Source: Bacteroidales bacterium UBA1208
Lineage (GTDB): Bacteria; Bacteroidota; Bacteroidia; Bacteroidales; P3
Length of the DNA: 6,019 nt
Reading direction: 5' to 3'
Assembly (NCBI GenBank): GCA_002309955.1
Contig: DBXQ01000107.1
Span: 16,576-22,594 of the forward strand
The position numbers and the translations under genes are program-made. Shown here one piece after another: positions 1-4,870 of this stretch (position 1 is the stretch's first letter; each line of letters opens with the position of its first letter). Under the pieces are notes generated by a model that was not told the origin of the DNA, searched no databases, and saw nothing but the letters and a program-made list of their open reading frames with translations.

Positions 1-1026
1 GGTATGGGTTGGTTCCCGGGTTACGCTATCAACACCACCACCGGTGAGCGTCTCAATGTATTGTTTGGTGAAGATTCCCGCTTTATCCAATACAACGGTG
101 CCGATATGCTCTGGAATCCCACCTACGCTCTTACCGAGGGTACGCAGAACTATGTCATGGGTGGCCGTCACTTCATCTATGTCATGAATGCTACCGATCA
201 AACCTTCTTTGATATTGTCAACAACTCCAACTCTGTTGTGACATCCTTCAGGACTCCTTCTTATGATGCTGGTCGTTGGGCAGTCAAGATGCTCAGTTCT
301 CTCGACCGTCTCATGGACTTTTTCCCCACCTCCGATGTCGACCGTCTGCGTTGCAACCATGGTGTGCTTGATGGTGAGAGCACCACTCTTATCCCCCAGC
401 GTGACTCTGCTTCATTGTTCTTTGCATCGGTGGCTTGGGTCAACATGCCCATGGTCAATCCTCGCTTCCAGTTCAAGAACCCCATTGACATTCCCTGTGA
501 TGTGACCATTGATATTGATGTCAACACACCCTATGGACGTTATCTGTCGCCCAACGGTTCTGCCGTCCGCCTGTTTGACAACGTCGAAACCCAGAATGCC
601 AACTATCCTATGTTCATGTTCGAGTTGACACCCGACATTGCAACCCTCACCAACCAGGCTTCGCGCAATAATGCCTCGAAGACCTATCAGGATTCCATCC
701 TCAGTCTCATCAATGTCGTCCCGAACCCCTATTACAGCGCTTCTGCCTATGAAACGGTTAGCCAGTTGGAGACAAAGGTTCGCTTTGTCAATGTCCCTGT
801 AGGTACAGTTGTTTCTATCTACACTATTGACGGAACCATGGTTCGTAGACTGGGACCTACCTCTGGTACCGCTACCACTCTCGATTGGGATCTGCATAAC
901 CATAGTGGTATTCCCATTGCAGGTGGTGTCTATCTCATCCATTTCAAAGTTCCCGGCATTGGCGACCGTGTTGTCAAATGGTTTGGCACCATGCGTCCTG
1001 TTGACCTGAACCAATTTGGATTCTAA
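1..1026 (+). CDS. C-terminal part of a large T9SS-type secreted/surface protein (5' end outside window)
   Basis: The reading frame is open to the left edge, so the ATG at base 4 is internal and only the last 341 residues are visible. The visible part opens with GWFPGYAINTTTGERLNV, followed by an extracellular-looking sequence rich in Asn, Thr and aromatic residues. From about base 709 comes a VVPNPYY segment, then IYTIDGTMVRRL (about 817-852), WDLHNHSGIPIAGGVYLI and VVKWFGTMRPVDL. The order PNP, IY-x2-G, W-x-G, GG-x-Y matches the FlgD-like/T9SS type A C-terminal sorting-domain fold, an immunoglobulin-like module that directs export through the type IX system. Unlike typical sorting domains, which stop just after the last beta strand, this one has a tail of about 14 residues ending NQFGF. 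The pattern fits very large Bacteroidetes proteins encoded directly upstream of PorV-like genes. The family assignment is from remembered patterns; the molecular function is unknown. The next gene starts 23 bp downstream, suggesting one transcript. Confidence 0.85.
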   Translation, partial: GMGWFPGYAINTTTGERLNVLFGEDSRFIQYNGADMLWNPTYALTEGTQNYVMGGRHFIYVMNATDQTFFDIVNNSNSVVTSFRTPSYDAGRWAVKMLSSLDRLMDFFPTSDVDRLRCNHGVLDGESTTLIPQRDSASLFFASVAWVNMPMVNPRFQFKNPIDIPCDVTIDIDVNTPYGRYLSPNGSAVRLFDNVETQNANYPMFMFELTPDIATLTNQASRNNASKTYQDSILSLINVVPNPYYSASAYETVSQLETKVRFVNVPVGTVVSIYTIDGTMVRRLGPTSGTATTLDWDLHNHSGIPIAGGVYLIHFKVPGIGDRVVKWFGTMRPVDLNQFGF

Positions 1027-1049
1027 GAACTGTTTGTTAATCTTTAAAA

Positions 1050-2135
1050 ATGACAGAAATGAAAAACATAATTAGAATATTTGCTGTAGTAGCCATCATG
1101 GTGCTCATGTCAACCGAGTCTGTGTGGGCCGGTAACGACAAGCGTAGAGGTACTGCTGGTGCCACCGAGTTGCTCATCAACCCGTGGGCCCGCAGCACAG
1201 GCTGGGGTAGCGCCTCTGTGGCCAATGTCCGTGGCTTGGATGCGTTCTATTCGAACATCGCCGGCCTCAGTTACGTCAACAAAATAGAATTCACCTACAC
1301 CAACACCATGCTCTATGGTGGTATCAAGGGTCTCAACAGCGGTGCTTCTATCAATGCTCTTGGTTTGGGCATCCGTGTTTTCGACCGGGGTGTCATGGGT
1401 ATCAGCCTCATGTCCTTAAGTCTGGGCGATATCGACAAAACCACTGTTCTAAGCCCCGAGCCCATCAATGGTACTTTCTCACCCACCCTTATGAATATCA
1501 ATGTGGCCTACTCGCACACTTTCACAGCTTCCATTCGTGGTGGTGTGAATTTGAAAGTCATCAGCGAGTCCACCGATAACATTACGGGTAGTGCATTTGC
1601 CATCGATGCAGGTATCCAGTACGTCACAGGTGCCGACGATGAACTTAAGTTCGGTATCAGCCTGAAAAACTGGGGACCTTCCTTCAATTTTGATGGAACT
1701 GGCTTGTCCATCTCAATGGTCAACGATGCTGAAAACAGTATGACAGTCCAATACCGTTCCGGCAACATGGAACTTCCCACATGCCTCAACATTGGTCTTT
1801 CTTACGATTTTCTTATCGAGGCTTTGAGCCAGCGTATCACTCTTGCCGGTGCCTTCACCTCCAATGCTTTCCTCAAAGACAACTTCTCGGTTGGTTTAGA
1901 GTATAGCCTGCTCAACATCTTCAACCTGCGTTGCGGTTATGTTTACCAAACCGATATATTCAGCGAAGCCCTCCGTACCACAGCCAACACTGGTTTCTCT
2001 GCAGGTGCCTCCGTTGATGTTCCTTTGTCGAAGAAAGGCAGCGACAATCCAACGTATCTTACTATCGATTACTCCTATCGCACCAGTGCCAATCTCCGTG
2101 GCACACATGCCATCGGCGGTACTTTCCGGTTCTAA
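1050..2135 (+). CDS. PorV/PorQ-family outer-membrane beta-barrel protein
   Basis: This gene encodes 361 residues, within the usual size of PorV/PorQ proteins. Residues 5-27 form a signal peptide (KNIIRIF, then a hydrophobic stretch, then VWA with cleavage expected before GND). Just after it comes the family signature GATELLINPWARSTGWGS (about 38-55) followed by DAFYSNIAGLSYV (about 64-76), where PorV/PorQ proteins have an ARxxxxG region and an A-x2-x-NPAGL-like motif. The rest alternates polar and hydrophobic residues like amphipathic beta strands. The last residue is Phe (GGTFRF), typical of outer-membrane barrels. In the T9SS, PorV carries exported substrates to the attachment complex; this copy is probably a paralogue serving the upstream protein, which is inferred from adjacency. 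Two starts are possible, 1050 and 1059; the second gives a more typical signal peptide (MKNIIRIF). No Shine-Dalgarno sequence is visible. A terminator follows 21 bp after the stop. Confidence 0.88.
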   Translation: MTEMKNIIRIFAVVAIMVLMSTESVWAGNDKRRGTAGATELLINPWARSTGWGSASVANVRGLDAFYSNIAGLSYVNKIEFTYTNTMLYGGIKGLNSGASINALGLGIRVFDRGVMGISLMSLSLGDIDKTTVLSPEPINGTFSPTLMNINVAYSHTFTASIRGGVNLKVISESTDNITGSAFAIDAGIQYVTGADDELKFGISLKNWGPSFNFDGTGLSISMVNDAENSMTVQYRSGNMELPTCLNIGLSYDFLIEALSQRITLAGAFTSNAFLKDNFSVGLEYSLLNIFNLRCGYVYQTDIFSEALRTTANTGFSAGASVDVPLSKKGSDNPTYLTIDYSYRTSANLRGTHAIGGTFRF

Positions 2136-2156
2136 GACACATTGAACATACTCTAT

Positions 2157-2192
2157 AATTAGGAAAGGCTTTCATAGCCTTTCCTAATTTTT
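2157..2192 (+). terminator. Rho-independent terminator after the PorV-like gene
   Basis: A perfect 14-bp inverted repeat (AATTAGGAAAGGCT at 2157-2170 against 2176-2189) has a 5-nt loop TTCAT and runs into TTTTT at 2188-2192. The opposite strand has no T-run after the stem, so it is directional. It separates the secretion genes from greA, which begins 35 bp later. Confidence 0.9.
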
Positions 2193-2227
2193 AAACGCTT
2201 TCACCTAACAATCTTTTATAATTTATC

Positions 2228-2701
2228 ATGTCAGAAATCAAATATTATAGTGAAGAAGGACTCCAGAAGCTGAAAGACGAGCTTCATCACCTTATTGCTT
2301 TTGAACGCCCTGCAGCCTCTGCAGCTATTGCCGAGGCTCGCGACAAAGGCGACCTTTCTGAAAATGCCGAATACGATGCTGCCAAAGAGGCACAAGGCCA
2401 TCTTGAAGCCCGTATATCCAAACTTCAGGATCTTGTTGCCAATGCCCGCCTTCTCGACGAGTCGAAAATCGATACCTCAAAAGTGTTGCTTCTTTCTAAA
2501 ATCACTATCCGGAACATCAAGAATAACGCTAAACAGGTCTATACCATTGTTCCCGAGAGTGAGGCCAGTCTGAAAGAGGGCAAAATCTCAGTCACTTCCC
2601 CCTTTGCCCAAGCCTTCTTGGGCAAACGTGCAGGCGAACAAGTCGATGTTGTCGTCCCAGCAGGCACTATGCAATTCGAAATTCTCTCTGTAGAACGTTA
2701 A
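2228..2701 (+). CDS. greA: Transcription elongation factor GreA
   Basis: GreA enters the secondary channel of RNA polymerase and stimulates cleavage of backtracked transcripts, rescuing stalled complexes. The 157-residue length is standard for the family (about 158). The N-terminal coiled coil spans about residues 8-75 and carries the tip motif GDLSENAEYDAAKE at 41-54. D42 and E45 correspond to the acidic pair that coordinates the catalytic Mg2+. The C-terminal FKBP-like domain includes ISVTSPFAQAFLGK (120-133) and ends VVVPAGTMQFEILSVE. All key residues are present, so the protein should be functional. The start is the only sensible one; the sequence before it is A/T-rich (TTTTATAATTTATC) without a Shine-Dalgarno sequence, as is common in Bacteroidetes. 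The leader after the preceding terminator is only 35 bp, so either the promoter is very close or some transcription passes that terminator. No T-tailed hairpin follows until 3024-3058. Confidence 0.97.
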   Translation: MSEIKYYSEEGLQKLKDELHHLIAFERPAASAAIAEARDKGDLSENAEYDAAKEAQGHLEARISKLQDLVANARLLDESKIDTSKVLLLSKITIRNIKNNAKQVYTIVPESEASLKEGKISVTSPFAQAFLGKRAGEQVDVVVPAGTMQFEILSVER

Positions 2702-2932
2702 CTTGGCAAATCCAAAATTCCCTCCAAGGAGGCTCATCTTTCCCCTGTTGGAGGATTGGGCTGCCCCGACCGCTATAGCCGATTAGAAGAAGACCTCATG
2801 CACCTGTGTGGCCTCTTCGCATCCCAACCCTTAAGGTTGGATTCAAAACAGATCGATATGGCATTCATCCCATCCCGTAGGTCTCTGTAGATTCAGAGAT
2901 TGCGGTTTCAGGCTGGCGGCAAAAAAGATTCT

Positions 2933-2940
2933 TAAATTTG
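2933..2940 (+). promoter_or_regulatory. Possible Bacteroidetes -7 promoter box (TAAATTTG)
   Basis: TAAATTTG is an exact match to the Bacteroidetes -7 consensus TAnnTTTG. A start of transcription would fall around 2945-2948. The -33 element is weak: TTTC at 2906-2909 has a slightly long spacing of 23 nt. The box also takes part in a possible RNA stem (AAATTTG against CAAATTT at 3001-3007), so it could be structural rather than a promoter. Confidence 0.3.
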
Positions 2941-2944
2941 CCCC

Positions 2945-3058
2945 ATTCCCGTTTTGGTGGAATGATGAGTGCGGCAAGCCCCGCCAATAACGAATGCTGT
3001 CAAATTTTGCCGTATAGAACTCTGAGCGTCCTGGTATCCCTTCCAGGACGCTCTTTTT
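2945..3058 (+). ncRNA. Candidate small structured RNA ending in an intrinsic terminator
   Basis: A compact unit of about 114 nt lies between the TAAATTTG box and the terminator at 3024-3058. It contains a hairpin CATTCC 2944-2949 against GGAATG 2959-2964 (9-nt loop) and a short hairpin GCGG 2971-2974 against CCGC 2981-2984. Next come a single-stranded-looking AATAACGAATGC and a TTTTGCCG at 3005-3012. That last segment can instead pair with CGGCAAAA at 2917-2924 if the RNA starts further upstream. I do not recognise it as SRP RNA, tmRNA or RNase P RNA; none of their signature sequences is visible. A 6S-type or other Bacteroidales-specific RNA is possible but not shown. It could equally be the 3' end of the greA transcript. 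Confidence 0.35.
3024..3058 (+). terminator. Rho-independent terminator in the convergent region, + strand
   Basis: A perfect 11-bp GC-rich stem (GAGCGTCCTGG at 3024-3034 against 3043-3053) with loop TATCCCTT is followed by TTTTT at 3054-3058. The - strand has no T-run after it. It is the first strong + strand terminator after greA, 322 bp beyond the stop codon, so it ends either a long greA 3' UTR or an independent small RNA. Confidence 0.88.
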
Positions 3059-3097
3059 CATCTCTGGAATAGCTCTTAAGCCATCTTACCGTCGCTT

Positions 3098-3118
3098 GTT
3101 CTCCCATCGTTCTCCCAT
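3098..3118. repeat. Short direct repeat, two copies of GTTCTCCCAT
   Basis: GTTCTCCCAT occurs at 3098-3107 and again at 3109-3118, one base apart, giving a period of 11 bp. It is too short to call a tandem array. It sits in the otherwise plain stretch between the two terminators. Confidence 0.6.
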
Positions 3119-3184
3119 TATCAAGGAATAAATGAAGGTGGATGGAACGAATAACGGACGGAGAAGGATTGACGGAAGGGCGTG

Positions 3185-3227
3185 AAAAAAAAGAGGGAGG
3201 CGGTAGCCAAGTACCGTCTCCCTTTTT
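3185..3227 (-). terminator. Terminator of the HIT/purM operon, probably bidirectional
   Basis: An 11-bp stem (3195-3205 against 3212-3222, one G-T wobble in the + strand reading) has loop GCCAAG. Read on the - strand it follows the HIT stop codon by 22 bp and runs into TC and then eight T (3192-3185). Read on the + strand it runs into TTTTT (3223-3227). It therefore ends the - strand operon and can also catch + strand read-through. Confidence 0.9.
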
Positions 3228-3249
3228 GTGTGCGATGTGTCGTGACCTG

Positions 3250-3642
3250 TTATTCGATGGCTTTGGCTATTTTGTCGGCCAGAGCTTTCATTTCGTCGGG
3301 TTCCATCTTGATGTGGTGATGGAAATTGAGGTCAGCTTCGGTCTGCATGGGAACAAGGTGGATGTGGGCGTGGGGCACTTCGAGACCCAGCACGGCAACA
3401 CCGATTTTGACACAGGGGCAGGCTTTTTTGAGGCCTTGTGCCACACGGTGTGTGAAGCGTTGCAGTTCGCAGTAGAGCTCTTCGTCGAGGTCGAAGATGT
3501 AGTCGATTTCTTTTTTCGGGATGCAGAGTACGTGGCCTTTGACCACAGGGTTTACATCGAGGAAGGCAAGGCAGTTGTCGGTTTCGGCAACTTTGTAGCA
3601 AGGTATTTCACCAGCTACGATACGTGAAAAGATTGAAGCCAT
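3250..3642 (-). CDS. HIT-family (histidine triad) nucleotide-binding protein, HinT-like
   Basis: The gene encodes 130 residues, typical of HinT/HIT proteins, which hydrolyse purine nucleoside phosphoramidates or related AMP derivatives. The N-terminus SIFSRIVAGEIPCYKV (3-18) is the classic HIT opening, followed by AFLDVNPVVKGHVLCIPK (26-43). The histidine triad H-A-H-I-H-L-V is at residues 91-97, and the middle His (93) is the expected catalytic residue. The C-terminus has a His-rich stretch (FHHHIKM, about 107-113). The open frame extends upstream to 3852, but that part overlaps purM in another frame and reads as low-complexity Arg/His. The ATG at 3642 gives the family's normal N-terminus and is chosen. 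It lies 14 bp after the purM stop, so the two are almost certainly co-transcribed. No Shine-Dalgarno sequence is evident; the start is preceded by A/T-rich ACATAAAACC. The physiological substrate cannot be told from sequence. Confidence 0.94.
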   Translation of the reverse strand: MASIFSRIVAGEIPCYKVAETDNCLAFLDVNPVVKGHVLCIPKKEIDYIFDLDEELYCELQRFTHRVAQGLKKACPCVKIGVAVLGLEVPHAHIHLVPMQTEADLNFHHHIKMEPDEMKALADKIAKAIE

Positions 3643-3656
3643 GGTTTTATGTGTAT

Positions 3657-4829
3657 TTAATTGTTGTAGATAAATGTTCCGTTCTCGGTGGCGACAGTTA
3701 CTTGCGGGTTTTCGCTGGCTTCGACGTGACCGATGATTTGGGCGTCGATGTTGAAACTGCGGGCGATGTTTATGATGCCTTGGGCGGTCGGCTCGTCGGT
3801 GTAGATTTCCATGCGGTGTCCCATGTTGAATACTTTGTACATTTCTTTCCATTCAGTTGCGCTTTCGTCGTGTATCATGCGGAAAAGCGGGGGGATGGGG
3901 AAGAGGTTGTCTTTGACCACATGGAGTTTGTCTATGAAGTGCAGCACTTTGGTCTGGGCACCGCCGCTGCAGTGTATCATTCCGCTGATGTGGGGGCGGT
4001 ATTCGTCAAGCACGCGGCGGATAACAGGGGCGTAGGTGCGGGTGGGGGAGAGTACCATTTTGCCTGCATCGACACCGGGCACTTCGGTGGGGTCGGTGAG
4101 GCGGCGGTTGCCGCAGTAGACCACTTCGTCGGGCAGGTTATGGTCGTAGCTCATGGGGTATTGCTGGGCGTAGTGTTTGGAGAAGACATCGTGGCGGGCA
4201 GAGGTAAGGCCATTGCTGCCCATTCCGCCGTTGTATTGGTCTTCGTATGTGGCTTGTCCGAATGAGGCGAGGCCGACGATGACGTTGCCGGCGTGGATAT
4301 GGGCGTTGTCGATGACGTCGGCACGGCGCATGCGTGCGGTGACGGTGGAGTCGACGATGATGGTGCGTACGAGGTCGCCCACGTCGGCGGTTTCGCCACC
4401 GGTGAGGTAGATGCCTATTCCGAGGTCGCGCATCTGTTGCAGAAACTCTTCGGTGCCGTTGATGACAGCGCTGATGACTTCGCCGGGGATGAGGTTTTTG
4501 TTGCGTCCGATGGTGGAGGAGAGGAGGATATTGTCGACTGCGCCCACGCAAAGCAGGTCGTCGAGGTTCATGACTACGGCATCGATGGCAATGTCTTTCC
4601 ATACGCTCATGTCGCCGGTTTCTTTCCAGTAGAGGTAGGCGAGCGACGATTTGGTGCCGGCACCGTCGGCGTGCATGATGTTGCAGTAGTAGTTGTCGCC
4701 TCCGAGGTAGTCGGGTATGATTTTGCAGAAGGCTTTTGGGAAGAGTCCTTTGTCAATGTTTTTGATGGCGTTGTGTACGTCTTCTTTGGAGGCGGAAACG
4801 CCGCGCAGGTTGTATTTCAATGTGTCCAT
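3657..4829 (-). CDS. purM: Phosphoribosylformylglycinamidine cyclo-ligase (AIR synthetase), Bacteroidetes type
   Basis: PurM makes 5-aminoimidazole ribonucleotide from formylglycinamidine ribonucleotide and ATP, the fifth step of purine synthesis, in the cytoplasm. The 390 residues match the long Bacteroidetes form; the enterobacterial enzyme is about 345. Visible motifs in order are HADGAGTK (53-60, equivalent of DGVGTK), MNLDDLL (87-93), TGGETADVGD (143-152, equivalent of GGETAEMPG), GGMGSNGLTSAR (201-212), SPTRTY (261-266), HCSGGAQTK (286-294) and KVFNMGHRM (332-340). These are the ATP-binding and active-site segments of the PurM/SelD/HypE fold, all intact. The motif variants differ consistently from the proteobacterial enzyme, so a narrower relative annotated as AIR synthase-related protein is the only alternative. 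The ATG at 4829 gives the expected N-terminus (KYNLRGVSASKEDVHNAI). It is 41 bp downstream of the Na/Pi cotransporter stop and 14 bp upstream of the HIT gene. No purine riboswitch or operator is visible in the 41-bp gap. Confidence 0.95.
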   Translation of the reverse strand: MDTLKYNLRGVSASKEDVHNAIKNIDKGLFPKAFCKIIPDYLGGDNYYCNIMHADGAGTKSSLAYLYWKETGDMSVWKDIAIDAVVMNLDDLLCVGAVDNILLSSTIGRNKNLIPGEVISAVINGTEEFLQQMRDLGIGIYLTGGETADVGDLVRTIIVDSTVTARMRRADVIDNAHIHAGNVIVGLASFGQATYEDQYNGGMGSNGLTSARHDVFSKHYAQQYPMSYDHNLPDEVVYCGNRRLTDPTEVPGVDAGKMVLSPTRTYAPVIRRVLDEYRPHISGMIHCSGGAQTKVLHFIDKLHVVKDNLFPIPPLFRMIHDESATEWKEMYKVFNMGHRMEIYTDEPTAQGIINIARSFNIDAQIIGHVEASENPQVTVATENGTFIYNN

Positions 4830-4870
4830 AGTATCGTGGTGTTTTTTTATGTTGGTTTTGTATTGATGTT
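4830..4870 (-). other. Short spacer between the Na/Pi cotransporter gene and purM
   Basis: The 41 bp are A-rich on the coding strand (including a run of seven A) and show no hairpin, terminator or Bacteroidetes -7 box. This supports co-transcription of purM with the transporter gene. Confidence 0.6.

Larger units (their letters stand above)
2702..3249. other. Convergent intergenic region, 548 bp, with many inverted repeats and no credible protein gene
   Basis: This lies between the ends of greA (+) and the HIT gene (-). Visible inverted repeats are CCTCCAA 2721-2727 against TTGGAGG 2748-2754, with a nested CCTCC/GGAGG at 2721-2732. Others are GAAGA 2789-2793 against TCTTC 2814-2818, ATCC(C)AACC 2821-2829 against GGTTGGAT 2835-2842, TCTCTG 2882-2887 against CAGAGA 2894-2899, and the two terminators listed separately. 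The only open frames of note (72 residues on the - strand at 3061-2843 and a + strand frame starting at 3142) read through terminator hairpins and have no recognisable protein motif. The density of hairpins suggests a structured RNA or a dispersed intergenic element rather than decayed coding sequence. I see nothing definite at 3061-3180 apart from a short direct repeat. Confidence 0.7.

Noticed and set aside
412..1014. 200-residue - strand open frame
   Set aside because: Antisense to the T9SS-type protein, whose + strand frame shows clear domain motifs.
2217..2222. TATAAT just before greA as a -10 promoter box
   Set aside because: It ends five bases before the start codon, which would make a leaderless or truncated message, and it does not match TAnnTTTG. 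A/T-rich start regions are normal here.
2720..3058. Riboswitch or attenuator
   Set aside because: The downstream gene is on the opposite strand, so there is no + strand gene for it to control.
2843..3061. 72-residue open frame on the - strand
   Set aside because: It starts inside a terminator hairpin and covers several inverted repeats, with no start-site signal or recognisable domain. Better explained as a chance frame over a non-coding element.
3142..3627. 161-residue open frame on the + strand
   Set aside because: It reads through the terminator at 3185-3227 and lies antisense over the whole HIT gene, which has a clear histidine triad.
3643..3852. 70-residue N-terminal extension of the HIT frame
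   Set aside because: It overlaps purM in another frame and is Arg/His-rich without family similarity. The ATG at 3642 gives the normal HIT N-terminus.
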